Below, piece by piece: positions 48,082 to 57,324 of a stretch of 64,000 nt of DNA. The position numbers were made by a program, and so were the translations under genes. Source of the DNA: Acinetobacter sp. ANC 4470 (GTDB taxonomy: Bacteria; Pseudomonadota; Gammaproteobacteria; Pseudomonadales; Moraxellaceae); NCBI RefSeq assembly GCF_002135335.1, contig NZ_NEGC01000001.1, positions 372,001 through 436,000 of the forward strand. The letters run 5' to 3'. Under the pieces are notes generated by a model. It saw nothing but the letters and a program-made list of their open reading frames with translations. It did no database searches and was not told the origin of the DNA. Each line of letters begins with the position of its first letter. Within the stretch, counting starts at the first letter, position 1.

Positions 48082-51000
48082 ATGAAAATTTTATCAATAC
48101 GTATAAAAAATCTGGCATCTCTTGCTGGCGAACATTTTATTGATTTTGAAAGTGAACCTTTAGCCAGTGCAGGCTTAATTGCCATTATTGGAAAAACAGG
48201 TGCAGGTAAATCGACGATTTTAGATGCCATGTGTCTTGCGTTGTTTAATCAAGTGCCGCGCCTCAAAGGCAGTGACGGTAAATTGGTTGATGTCGATGGT
48301 TCAGAACTGCTGAGCAACTCCCCTTTAACCGTGCTGCGTCGGGGTACAGGACATGGCTTTGCGGAACTTTGTTTTGTCGCGCAAGATCAAAAACATTATC
48401 TGGCACGTTGGGAAATTAAACGTGCACGTGAAAATGCCGCAGGTAAATTACAAAATGTGCAACGTTCTTTAACCTGTCTGACTGATGGCGTGGTGGTTGC
48501 CGATAAGACCAAAGCCGTCGAAAGCCATATTCAGCAGATTACACAGCTTAGTTTTGAACAATTTACCCGTGCAGTACTCTTGGCTCAGTCCGAAGTAACC
48601 GCATTTTTAAAAGCACGTGACAATGAACGTGGCGCTTTACTTGAATATTTAACCAACTCCAATATTTTTGCTAAAATTGGGCAATTGGCTTATGAAAAAA
48701 CCAAAACTATCGCCAATCAACGTAAAGATTTAGAAAATGTGCTCGGTCATATCGAAATTCTATACGATGAAGCAATTGCGGAACTGAATCAGCAATTTAC
48801 AATAGTCGATACTGAATATAAAAAATTAGAAACCGAAAAAAAGATTTTAGAACAGCAGCAACAATGGTTTGAACACAAGCAAAAATTAGACACGGATATA
48901 CAATTTCGTCAGCAACAACTTTTAGTGCAACAACAGCAATTTGAACAACTTGCACCTCAGCGCATACAACTGAAACAGCTTGAAGCCTTTGCCTCTATTC
49001 GACCAAGTGTGATTCAACAACATAAAGTGCAGGCTGAATTACACACGCTGCACCCGCAAATTCAAAGCAGCGAACAACAATTCATTGTCATTGAATATGC
49101 TTTTCAGGCTGAAGAAAAACAGTTTAAACAGATTGATGAGCAACTCAAAACACAACAAGCTTTTGAACAAACCCATCATCAAGCCATTGAAAAAGTCAGA
49201 ATCTGTATTCAAGAACGTGAATTTATTGGTCAGCAATTTAAAAAGATCCAAGCAAGTTTGCAACAGCTCAATCAAGAGCAACATCCCTTATTGCAACAAC
49301 AAATTCAATTTCATACAGATATAGAAAAACTCAAAAATCAGCAACAAACGCAAGTTAAACAACTCAATCAGTCTGCACATTTCATCAGTTTGGATGCTGG
49401 TCTATCGGCACATTTGACCCAGCTACAACGTTTTATTCAACAGTACCAAAACGTTGAACAGCAATTTGGAAATATTGCCGCTGCAACAACTGCTTTAAAT
49501 GAAAAACAGCAACAACTTCATGCACTACAACAGCAATTTGGTCATGAAGATCAAATCAGTATCAAACTTGCTGATCAACGTCAAAAGCGTGAGCAAACAT
49601 TACAGCAAATACATCATATTGGTTTAATTCAAACTCAATTCAAACAATTCAGCCAAGTTTGTGTAGAACGGAAAAAAGTTAAAACCTCGAACAATGAGTT
49701 GACCCAAAAGCTTGAGCAAGCAACACAACAGCAACAACAGACTGAACAAAAATATCTAGCGCAGAAGCAAGAACGTGAAAGCTTACAACGTGTATTACAG
49801 CAACAACGATTGTTACATACAGAGAATATCGAAAAGCTCCGTGAGCAACTGATCGACGGTGAGGCTTGTTTGGTCTGTGGCAGTACACAACATCCATTTA
49901 AACAAGAACATTCTGCCCTTTCACAAGAACTTTTAAACTTACAAGAACAGCAAGAGCAACAAGCGACTCAACTTGAAAATCAGTCTTTTGATGTCTGGCA
50001 AAAAGCACAACAGCTTTTCACCCAACACAATACGGCTTTAACGCAAAATACAATGCGTTTGAATGAGTTACAACAGGAAATCTCGCAACTCGAACAACAA
50101 TTAAAATCCGCTTTGGATACGATGCAAATCTCACTCGATTTCAATTCAATTCATGAAGATACGGCTCAACAATTGCTTCTATTATCAGAAAAAAGCCAGC
50201 AAGACATTCAACAGCTTGATCACACTGTAGAGCAACTCAATCAAGCACAAAAAAATCAACGTGAGCAATTACAAACGATTCAACACATTCAGCAACATTT
50301 ATCGACTGTCCAACACGCTGAACAGAATATTCAACACCTCATTGATTTGCTCTTACCCGAGCAAAAACATACTTGGAAAACCCAGACATCCATCACAGCT
50401 AAAAACATTGAACAGCAACTGATTCAACGCTTACAACTGCTGCAAACTGCTGATACTCTAAACAAACAACTGGATGAAAAAATTCAAGTTCTCAAGCAAA
50501 TTGAACAAAACATTGACTTTAAAAATGAGCAGATTCAAACCACTACAACAGAAAAATTAGACTTTGAACGCCAAGGGCAAAATAACAAAGAATTGGCAAT
50601 GACACTTATTTTTGAGATGTCACAGATTCAGGTTGAAAAACCACATGAATGGTTAATTCAATATGACGAACAACGCAAAAACCTGCAAATGCAATTCAAC
50701 CAAGTACGGCAAAATATCGACCAATCACGTCAACAGTTTGAAGAACAAAAACGCCAACGTGATCAACTCAAAATACAGCTGACACAACTTGAAATACAAC
50801 AAACAGCCTTTGCACTTGAAATCCAACAATGGCTCAACCAGCATGCTGATTTTGATGCAATCTTGATTGAACAACTGCGCCAAATTCCCAACGAACAGCA
50901 ACAACAGATTCGTTTAAATATTCAAACTGCCGAACGTAGCTTAAATGATATTCAATCTGCGCTAAAAACTATTAGGGAACAACTGCAACAGCATGCCATG

Positions 51001-51678
51001 CAACAGCCCAATATTGAATTTGAACAACTACAAACTAAAATGAGACACTTGTTCGAAAATCTGCAAGCAACCTTAGACATGCGAGATGGTTTCAAACTCA
51101 AACTGGAAGTTCATCAACGTAATATCGACAAACAAAAGCAATTTGCAGATCAGATTCAAGCGATTCAACAACAAGAACATCGTTGGGGTAAAATTTCTGG
51201 CTTAATTGGCGATGCTAAAGGCAAAGACTTCCGTGATTATGCTCAGCAATATAATTTAGATATTCTGCTTGAACATGCCAATCAACAACTCACCATGCTT
51301 TCTCAGCGTTACACTTTAAAGCGCTTGGAAAACTCATTGAGCTTAGCAATTGTCGATCATGACATGGATGGTGAAACCCGTTCCGTCTCTTCCCTTTCAG
51401 GTGGTGAATCGTTCCTGACTGCGCTTGCCTTATCGCTCGCGATTGCCAATATGGCATCGGGTTCAATGAAAATTGAATCGTTATTTATTGATGAAGGTTT
51501 TGGAACTTTAGATGCCTCATCGCTCTACATGGTGATGAATGCTTTAGATCAACTGCAAAACCAAGGGCGAAAAGTTGTACTAATCTCGCATATTCAAGAA
51601 ATGCATGAACGCATTCCTGTACAAATTCAGGTCAAACCATTGGGTGCAGGCGCAAGTACCATTCAAGTGGTAGGTTAA
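48082..51678 (+). CDS. sbcC: SbcC ATPase subunit
   Basis: The Rad50-type SMC-like ATPase partner of SbcD. At 1198 residues, it is longer than E. coli SbcC (1048). Walker A GKTGAGKS lies at 37-44. Long coiled-coil arms follow, unusually rich in Gln, with the zinc hook CLVC at 596-599. At the C-terminus come the signature motif SLSGGESF, Walker B LFIDEGFGTLD and the H-loop ISHIQEM. The 49085-49324 and similar frames are shadows. The extra length lies in the coiled coil. SbcCD acts in repair of hairpin and collapsed replication forks. A terminator follows. Confidence 0.96.
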   Translation: MKILSIRIKNLASLAGEHFIDFESEPLASAGLIAIIGKTGAGKSTILDAMCLALFNQVPRLKGSDGKLVDVDGSELLSNSPLTVLRRGTGHGFAELCFVAQDQKHYLARWEIKRARENAAGKLQNVQRSLTCLTDGVVVADKTKAVESHIQQITQLSFEQFTRAVLLAQSEVTAFLKARDNERGALLEYLTNSNIFAKIGQLAYEKTKTIANQRKDLENVLGHIEILYDEAIAELNQQFTIVDTEYKKLETEKKILEQQQQWFEHKQKLDTDIQFRQQQLLVQQQQFEQLAPQRIQLKQLEAFASIRPSVIQQHKVQAELHTLHPQIQSSEQQFIVIEYAFQAEEKQFKQIDEQLKTQQAFEQTHHQAIEKVRICIQEREFIGQQFKKIQASLQQLNQEQHPLLQQQIQFHTDIEKLKNQQQTQVKQLNQSAHFISLDAGLSAHLTQLQRFIQQYQNVEQQFGNIAAATTALNEKQQQLHALQQQFGHEDQISIKLADQRQKREQTLQQIHHIGLIQTQFKQFSQVCVERKKVKTSNNELTQKLEQATQQQQQTEQKYLAQKQERESLQRVLQQQRLLHTENIEKLREQLIDGEACLVCGSTQHPFKQEHSALSQELLNLQEQQEQQATQLENQSFDVWQKAQQLFTQHNTALTQNTMRLNELQQEISQLEQQLKSALDTMQISLDFNSIHEDTAQQLLLLSEKSQQDIQQLDHTVEQLNQAQKNQREQLQTIQHIQQHLSTVQHAEQNIQHLIDLLLPEQKHTWKTQTSITAKNIEQQLIQRLQLLQTADTLNKQLDEKIQVLKQIEQNIDFKNEQIQTTTTEKLDFERQGQNNKELAMTLIFEMSQIQVEKPHEWLIQYDEQRKNLQMQFNQVRQNIDQSRQQFEEQKRQRDQLKIQLTQLEIQQTAFALEIQQWLNQHADFDAILIEQLRQIPNEQQQQIRLNIQTAERSLNDIQSALKTIREQLQQHAMQQPNIEFEQLQTKMRHLFENLQATLDMRDGFKLKLEVHQRNIDKQKQFADQIQAIQQQEHRWGKISGLIGDAKGKDFRDYAQQYNLDILLEHANQQLTMLSQRYTLKRLENSLSLAIVDHDMDGETRSVSSLSGGESFLTALALSLAIANMASGSMKIESLFIDEGFGTLDASSLYMVMNALDQLQNQGRKVVLISHIQEMHERIPVQIQVKPLGAGASTIQVVG

Positions 51679-51686
51679 GCAAAAAC

Positions 51687-51716
51687 AAACAAGGCTGTAA
51701 AGTCGCAGCCTTGTTT
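51687..51716. terminator. Bidirectional terminator between sbcC and yggS
   Basis: An 11-bp stem (AAACAAGGCTG pairing with CAGCCTTGTTT) with an 8-base loop, between convergent genes. Confidence 0.85.
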
Positions 51717-51726
51717 ATTCTTTATT

Positions 51727-52419
51727 TTATACTTTGTTAGAATAATCTCGCGCACCGAAAAGTGCCGTACCAACACGTACCATCGTTGAACCTGCTGCAA
51801 TGGCCTCAACCATATCTCCAGACATGCCCATACTTAAAGTATCCCAGTCTTCAGGCTGTGCATGTTCCTGTTTAACCGCATCAAAAAGTTGCTTCGCCTC
51901 TGCAAAAGCATGGCTATTATTGGGTGCTGGAATCACCATTAAGCCACGCAATTTTAAATGCGGCAATTGGCTAATCTTTTTCACCAACTCTGCTACTTCA
52001 TTGGGCTGACACCCATCTTTGCTTTCTTGGGCATCAATGTTGACTTGTAAACAAATATTCAGTGGTGCTTGATCGGCTTCGCGCTGACTGGATAAACGCT
52101 CAGCAATCACTAAACGATCCACGCCATGTACCCATGCAAAACTTGCAGCCAAATGTTTGGTTTTATTGCGCTGAACATGCCCAATAAAATGCCATTCAAT
52201 GGCTAAATCATTTAGATTTTCAATCTTATCCAAGGCCTCTTGTAAATAATTTTCACCAAATGCGCGTTGCCCTGTTTGGTACATTTCACGTAAGGACTCA
52301 CTGGGATGAGTCTTCGAAACAGCCAATAACTGTACGCTTTCTGGCTCGCGCTGGGCTTGTTTACAGGCATCTGCTATATGCTGTAAAACTTGATTTCGTG
52401 ATGCTTGAAGACTATTCAT
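51727..52419 (-). CDS. yggS: YggS-family pyridoxal-phosphate homeostasis protein
   Basis: A single-domain alanine-racemase-like TIM-barrel protein that binds pyridoxal phosphate and helps keep vitamin B6 and amino-acid pools in balance; it has no established enzyme activity. At 230 residues, the ATG at 52419 gives MNSLQASRNQVL, matching other Acinetobacter copies I know. The PLP-binding Lys is about residue 36 in LLAVSKTHP. Other conserved segments are GENYLQEA, WHFIGHVQRNKTK and MSMGMSGDMVEAIAAGSTMVRVG minus breaks. Divergent from pilT, a very common arrangement (yggS next to pilT). Confidence 0.94.
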   Translation of the reverse strand: MNSLQASRNQVLQHIADACKQAQREPESVQLLAVSKTHPSESLREMYQTGQRAFGENYLQEALDKIENLNDLAIEWHFIGHVQRNKTKHLAASFAWVHGVDRLVIAERLSSQREADQAPLNICLQVNIDAQESKDGCQPNEVAELVKKISQLPHLKLRGLMVIPAPNNSHAFAEAKQLFDAVKQEHAQPEDWDTLSMGMSGDMVEAIAAGSTMVRVGTALFGARDYSNKV

Positions 52420-52543
52420 TGACGAGGTTCTCATTTCATTCAGCTTTTTTTCACTTTCCTTTTAAACTAACTGTTGGTTAAGCTCTGGGAAAGCCTTATT
52501 ATTCTAACAAAATAAATAACATTTAAATGATCTCGGGGAAATT

Positions 52544-53581
52544 ATGGACATTACTGAACTGCTGGCCTTTTCTGCTAAAAATGGGGCATCAGACTTACAC
52601 TTATCAGCGGGCATGCCGCCACTTATCCGTGTCGATGGTGAAGTCCGTCGTATCAATTTACCAGCTTTAGAACATAAAGAAGTACACAAATTGGTGTACG
52701 ACATTATGAACGATAAACAGCGCCGCGATTTTGAAGAAAAACTTGAAACAGACTTTTCTTTTGAAGTTCCTGGCGTAGCTCGTTTCCGTGTCAACGCATT
52801 CAACCAAAACCGTGGTGCAGGTGCGGTATTTCGTACCATTCCATCAAAAGTTTTAACCATTGAAGATCTTGGTATGGGGCAAATCTTCAAAGATATTTGT
52901 AATTTCCCACGCGGTATCGTTTTGGTTACAGGACCAACAGGTTCGGGTAAATCAACTACTCTTGCCGCAATGGTCGATTATATTAACGATCAGCGTTACG
53001 ACCATATTTTAACGGTCGAAGATCCTATCGAATTTGTACACGAATCGAAAAAATGTTTGGTCAACCAACGTGAAGTACATCGTGACACACATGGCTTTAA
53101 CGAAGCTCTACGTTCAGCCCTGCGTGAAGACCCTGACATTATTCTGGTCGGTGAGATGCGTGACCTTGAAACCATTCGTTTGGCATTAACTGCTGCGGAA
53201 ACGGGTCACTTAGTCTTTGGTACACTGCATACCACTTCTGCGGCAAAAACCATTGACCGTGTGATTGACGTATTCCCTGCTGAAGAAAAAGACATGGTAC
53301 GTGCCATGCTTTCTGAATCATTACAAGCCGTTATTTCTCAAACACTACTCAAGAAAAATGGTGGTGGTCGTGTCGCAGCACATGAAATCATGATTGGTAT
53401 TCCCGCGATTCGAAACCTCATTCGTGAAAACAAAGTCGCGCAAATGTATTCTGCCATTCAGACTGGTGCCAACTACGGCATGGTCACACTGGATCAAAGC
53501 TTAAAAAGCTTGGTCGCTAAAGGCATTATCAGCCCACAAACTGCGCGTACTATGGCGAAACAACCAGAAGCATTCTTATAA
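52544..53581 (+). CDS. pilT: PilT twitching-motility retraction ATPase
   Basis: A hexameric ATPase that powers type IV pilus retraction at the inner membrane. At 345 residues, Walker A GPTGSGKST lies at 130-138, the Asp box is near ILTVEDPIEF, Walker B in DIILVGEMRDLETI, and the His box in GHLVFGTLHTTSA. The AIRNLIRE motif of genuine PilT proteins is present in the C-terminal domain (about residue 287). This motif, needed for retraction, separates PilT from PilB and PilU. It is followed after 25 bases by pilU. Confidence 0.97.
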   Translation: MDITELLAFSAKNGASDLHLSAGMPPLIRVDGEVRRINLPALEHKEVHKLVYDIMNDKQRRDFEEKLETDFSFEVPGVARFRVNAFNQNRGAGAVFRTIPSKVLTIEDLGMGQIFKDICNFPRGIVLVTGPTGSGKSTTLAAMVDYINDQRYDHILTVEDPIEFVHESKKCLVNQREVHRDTHGFNEALRSALREDPDIILVGEMRDLETIRLALTAAETGHLVFGTLHTTSAAKTIDRVIDVFPAEEKDMVRAMLSESLQAVISQTLLKKNGGGRVAAHEIMIGIPAIRNLIRENKVAQMYSAIQTGANYGMVTLDQSLKSLVAKGIISPQTARTMAKQPEAFL

Positions 53582-53606
53582 GTTTAAACGGATTTAGGAT
53601 CTTATT

Positions 53607-54728
53607 ATGGATTTTAACGACTTACTGAATTTGATGATCCAACAGAAAGCATCAGACTTATTTATTACTGCTGATGTTGAACCATCAATGAAAATCAATG
53701 GTCAAATTTTACCCATTGCTAAAACCAAGCTGACTGGCGAAATTACGGGGCAACTTTTAAACTCAATTATGAGTGAGAAACAGCGTAAAGAGTTTGCAGA
53801 AACCCGTGAGTGCAACTTTGCCATCAATAACCGTGACAAAACTGCGCGCTTTCGTGTCAGTGCTTTTCAACAACGTGATCAACCCGGTATGGTGTTACGT
53901 CGTATCGAAACCGTCATTCCCACCATGGATGAACTGAAGTTACCAGCGATTTTAAAAGAATTGGCAATGACCAAGCGTGGCATCATCATTTTTGTAGGCG
54001 CAACGGGTACGGGTAAATCAACCTCTTTAGCCTCGATTATTGGTTATCGTAACCATAATTCTAAAGGTCATATCATCACCATTGAAGACCCGATTGAATT
54101 TATCCACCAACACGCAGGTTGTATCATCACCCAGCGTGAAGTCGGGATTGACACCGATTCATTTGAAATCGCATTAAAGAACACCTTACGTCAAGCACCC
54201 GATGTGATTTTAATTGGTGAGATTCGCTCGCGTGAAACCATGGATTATGCGATTGCCTTTGCTGAAACGGGTCACTTAGTGTTTGCAACCCTGCATGCCA
54301 ACAACGCCAACCAAGCGATTGATCGTATTATTCACTTCTTTGATGCTGACCGTCATAACCAGTTGTTTATGGACTTATCGCTTAACTTAAGAGCAATGGT
54401 GGCCCAACAACTGATTCCAAGCGTTGATGGTAAATCACGTCGTGCTGCGATTGAAATTCTAATCAATTCACCATTAATTTCTGACTTGATCCGCAAAGGT
54501 GAAGTACATGAAATTAAAGAATTGATGAAGCGTTCGCGTGAACTTGGCATGCAAACCTTTGACCAAGCTTTGTTTGACCTCTATAAAGCCAAACAAATTA
54601 CCTATAAAGATGCATTGAAACATGCCGACTCACCAAACGACCTTCGTCTGCAAATTAAATTATCTGAAGAAGGTGCTGAGCGTTTATTGCATGCAAATTC
54701 AAATATCACCTTCGATGGTCAAGCTTAA
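53607..54728 (+). CDS. pilU: PilU retraction ATPase accessory protein
   Basis: A PilT paralog that assists retraction of type IV pili. At 373 residues, Walker A GATGTGKST lies at 131-139, Walker B in DVILIGEIRSRETM, and the His box in GHLVFATLHANNA. The strict AIRNLIRE motif of PilT is replaced by SPLISDLIRKGEV, and the C-terminus is longer, both typical of PilU. It is in an operon with pilT and followed by a strong terminator. Type IV pili also serve DNA uptake in Acinetobacter. Confidence 0.95.
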   Translation: MDFNDLLNLMIQQKASDLFITADVEPSMKINGQILPIAKTKLTGEITGQLLNSIMSEKQRKEFAETRECNFAINNRDKTARFRVSAFQQRDQPGMVLRRIETVIPTMDELKLPAILKELAMTKRGIIIFVGATGTGKSTSLASIIGYRNHNSKGHIITIEDPIEFIHQHAGCIITQREVGIDTDSFEIALKNTLRQAPDVILIGEIRSRETMDYAIAFAETGHLVFATLHANNANQAIDRIIHFFDADRHNQLFMDLSLNLRAMVAQQLIPSVDGKSRRAAIEILINSPLISDLIRKGEVHEIKELMKRSRELGMQTFDQALFDLYKAKQITYKDALKHADSPNDLRLQIKLSEEGAERLLHANSNITFDGQA

Positions 54729-54732
54729 AAAC

Positions 54733-54767
54733 AAAAAAACAGGCTTCATTTGAAGCCTGTTTTTTTA
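54733..54767. terminator. Bidirectional terminator between pilU and fur
   Basis: A long stem (AAAAAACAGGCTTCA pairing with TGAAGCCTGTTTTTT) with a very short loop and T runs on both sides, between convergent genes. Confidence 0.9.
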
Positions 54768-54785
54768 ACTAATTAGAAGTCAGTC

Positions 54786-55223
54786 TTATTTTTTACGATA
54801 TGCGTCTTGGCATTCTTGTGAATCACAGTAACCGTAAAGATTTAATGAGTGACCCGTTAAAATAAAACCATATTTCTCAGCCACTTCATGCTGTTGATGT
54901 TCAATCACATCATTAGTGAATTCAACCACTTTGTTACAGTTTTGACAAACAATATGATCATGGTGATCTTCTTGCATAATTTCAAAAACTGAATGATTAT
55001 TTTCAAAATGATGACGTTGGATAATACCAGCAGCTTCAAATTGTGTTAACACTCGATACACAGTTGCTAAACCGACATCTTCACCCTGTTCGAGTAAAGT
55101 TTTATAAATGTCTTCTGCGCTTAAATGGTGTTGTCTTGAATTTTCTAATAATTCCAATATTTTAATTCGTGGAAGCGTAACTTTAAGTCCAGCTTTGCGT
55201 AAATCTTGATTTGAAATAGCCAT
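54786..55223 (-). CDS. fur: Ferric uptake regulator
   Basis: A homodimeric iron-responsive repressor of iron-uptake genes. At 145 residues it has the N-terminal winged helix (about 10-80) with LPRIKILELLE and GLATVYRVLTQFEAAG, and the metal-binding HHDH segment near 87-90. The structural Zn site has CQNC at 93-96 and a C-terminal pair in YGYCDSQEC. The normal length and residues indicate an active Fur. It is divergent from bamE; the 112-base gap contains an inverted repeat that may be regulatory. Confidence 0.96.
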   Translation of the reverse strand: MAISNQDLRKAGLKVTLPRIKILELLENSRQHHLSAEDIYKTLLEQGEDVGLATVYRVLTQFEAAGIIQRHHFENNHSVFEIMQEDHHDHIVCQNCNKVVEFTNDVIEHQQHEVAEKYGFILTGHSLNLYGYCDSQECQDAYRKK

Positions 55224-55335
55224 ATAAAAAGGTCTCTCAACAAATTTAAAGTTGGAATATGCAACAAAGTTTAGATGCAGTATGATCTATCCGTGGATCA
55301 AATGCATCATAATTAATTTGGGATAGTGTAGCAAA

Positions 55336-55734
55336 ATGCAAAAAATCATGTTGACGTTGTTCGTCACTTCACTGCTCGCAGGCTGTTCGACCTTGGGCGT
55401 TTATAAAGTTGATATTCCTCAAGGAACGCCCTTAACTCAAGCACAAGCTTCAAAAATTCAAGTCGGTATGAGTCACCAACAAGTTCGCTTTTTGCTCGGC
55501 AGCCCTACAGTGTCAGATCCAATGAATCCTTTACGTTGGGACTACATCTACAACTATATACCAGGAACGTATGCTAAAAAAGCCAAAATTCCTGCAGCAC
55601 ACGGTCAACATTTAAGAATTTACTTCGATCAAACAGGCACGGTACAAAAGATTGAAGGCTTGGAAACTATTCCAGAATCTCAACCCGGCTTACCAGGATC
55701 AAAAGAAGCGATTCTAAATGCGCCTCCACTATAG
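55336..55734 (+). CDS. bamE: BamE outer-membrane assembly lipoprotein
   Basis: A small lipoprotein of the BAM complex that inserts beta-barrels in the outer membrane. The lipobox LLAGC places the lipidated Cys at 17. The BamE/SmpA motif QASKIQVGMSHQQVRFLLGSPTVSDPMNPLRWDY (given here in pieces: KIQVGMSHQQVRFLLGSP, then MNPLRWDYIYNY) matches the family core. The 132-residue length is typical with a longer tail than in E. coli. It stands alone next to fur with a terminator after it. Confidence 0.95.
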   Translation: MQKIMLTLFVTSLLAGCSTLGVYKVDIPQGTPLTQAQASKIQVGMSHQQVRFLLGSPTVSDPMNPLRWDYIYNYIPGTYAKKAKIPAAHGQHLRIYFDQTGTVQKIEGLETIPESQPGLPGSKEAILNAPPL

Positions 55735-55752
55735 ACGCTTTAAAATAAAAAT

Positions 55753-55773
55753 AAACCCCTCAATGAGGGGTTT
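55753..55773. terminator. Bidirectional terminator between bamE and rnfH
   Basis: A 9-bp stem (AAACCCCTC pairing with GAGGGGTTT) with loop AAT, followed by a T run, between convergent genes. Confidence 0.88.
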
Positions 55774-55779
55774 TTCTTA

Positions 55780-56103
55780 TCACTTCAATTGTTTAAAGCG
55801 ATTTCCGCGGCAATAACGTCCGACTGGATTTTCTGCAGCACGTTTTCGACGAATATCCTTTGGATTAATGGTCAGTGCTCGATAAATCTCGACACGATCA
55901 CCCACCTGTAATACCTGATTTAGATCTTGCAATCGTACCCCAAAGATTCCCAATACAAGTGGTTCAGGTAAATCCGTCTGCGCCCGAATAGCACTTTGCT
56001 CAATGGCGTCTAATGCAGTCATCCCTTGTTGAAAAGGAACAGCCATCAGAAACTGCTGATCTTGAGCAGCGTATGCCACCCAAACCTGTTGTAGCTCACT
56101 CAT
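55780..56103 (-). CDS. rnfH: RnfH-family ubiquitin-like protein
   Basis: A small protein of 107 residues with a ubiquitin-like beta-grasp fold (RnfH/YfjF family), of unsure role. The ATG at 56103 is chosen because it gives MSELQQVWVAYAAQ, and its first base overlaps the stop of the upstream gene (TAATG), implying coupled translation. Family segments include PLVLGIFGVRLQDLNQVLQVGDRVEIYRAL (in parts: LGIFGVRL, then LQVGDRVEIYRALTINPKD). In many bacteria rnfH lies beside ratA and bamE (smpA); bamE is indeed next to it here, converging. The partner at its 5' end is a membrane protein. Confidence 0.88.
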   Translation of the reverse strand: MSELQQVWVAYAAQDQQFLMAVPFQQGMTALDAIEQSAIRAQTDLPEPLVLGIFGVRLQDLNQVLQVGDRVEIYRALTINPKDIRRKRAAENPVGRYCRGNRFKQLK

Positions 56104-57185
56104 TAGAGCAATTGTCCAATGATCGAGATCATCGCCAAGATAATCGATACAGGGAGCACCACACGCACCGCAATACGCCACAGGTTATAAAACAACTCAT
56201 TACTGAAATTCATCGACTTACGTAGATGGCTAATTTTCATAATCCATCCTGCAAAAACAGCATAGATTAAACAAATGACCAATCCCCAAAGCATCAGTAA
56301 TGTATTAAAAATCGGACTGATTACAGGAATCGCCCAAACAAATACCGCAGCTAATATAACCAGCCATTGAATTACGATATTTAATTGACGTTGTAAGAGT
56401 TGCTCACGTGCCATATTCAGTAACAGTGCCGATGTACTCACCACAGCAAGTACAAAGGTACAACTTGAAATTTCAGTCTTTGCGGCAAAGAAAGCAAATG
56501 CAATCACTGCACACAATTGCGCAATCCAGATGGGTAATGCGATTTGAGTGGCAGTATCTTGCTGCTTAAGTGCCGTCAAACTACTTTGCCAATACAAGCC
56601 TATGCCTAAACCACTGGCAACCAAGGCTAAGCCTGTAGCACTGCCCCATTCGCTAAATTCAACAGCGGTCACATGCCAATTAGGCAGTGCAGTTCCCAAA
56701 ATATTCGCGAGGATGAGAGAAGCCAACACCGCAACAACACTTAACATGACAATAATTTTTCTAGGTGCAAAGGAAAGTGCAATGGCGACAATCGCTAAGC
56801 CCACGAACAAAAGATTTGGCGCCATCCCATTGAAGGCAAAATCCCCCAATAATTGGCTCGCATTAGACAGCATGCCCCCTGCTAAAAAAGGGATAAAAAT
56901 AACGGCCAGCCAACCGACCAAACGCCATTTTTGCGACGCATCCGCATCACGCGTCAAACTAGACAATGCATTTAAAGCCGTAGTTTTTGAACGCTTAGCT
57001 AAGGCAATTTCTAAATAACAGATAGGTAACGCTAAAATAAGCATCGTTCCTAACCATAACAACCAAAAATCAAGTTGACGATCAACCTGAATTCCGACAC
57101 TCGGTGCTAACGTGGCAATGATGATAAAAGATAAACAAAATGCCATCAGCGGCGATAGCCATCGTGACATAGCATTGTCCTGCAT
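56103..57185 (-). CDS. Multi-spanning membrane protein, possibly NSS-like
   Basis: A 360-residue protein with about ten hydrophobic helices. The ATG at 57185 has AGGA about 7 bases upstream. A stretch near residue 45-75 (LWLGTMLILALPICYLEIAL, followed by AKRSKTT) resembles the second helix of neurotransmitter:sodium symporters, but the protein lacks the family's first-helix WRFPY motif and is shorter than the usual 450-500 residues. I therefore call it only NSS-like. Its stop overlaps the rnfH start, so it forms a two-gene unit with rnfH. The substrate is unknown. Other transport families are possible. Confidence 0.55.
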   Translation of the reverse strand: MQDNAMSRWLSPLMAFCLSFIIIATLAPSVGIQVDRQLDFWLLWLGTMLILALPICYLEIALAKRSKTTALNALSSLTRDADASQKWRLVGWLAVIFIPFLAGGMLSNASQLLGDFAFNGMAPNLLFVGLAIVAIALSFAPRKIIVMLSVVAVLASLILANILGTALPNWHVTAVEFSEWGSATGLALVASGLGIGLYWQSSLTALKQQDTATQIALPIWIAQLCAVIAFAFFAAKTEISSCTFVLAVVSTSALLLNMAREQLLQRQLNIVIQWLVILAAVFVWAIPVISPIFNTLLMLWGLVICLIYAVFAGWIMKISHLRKSMNFSNELFYNLWRIAVRVVLPVSIILAMISIIGQLL

Positions 57186-57324
57186 GATGCGTTCCTAAAA
57201 AAAGTCTTCCGCTATTTTGCCTTTGTCATGCGGGAAAATCAAAAAGAAAAAGCAAACCATTATTACTAATGATTTGCAGCGCAAAATTATGACTACTTTT
57301 AATTATTGTTATCTCGTTTATTTT

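Noticed and set aside
49039..49897. Frames within sbcC (both strands)
   Set aside because: They arise from the repetitive CAA/CAG-rich coiled-coil coding sequence and have no separate start signals.
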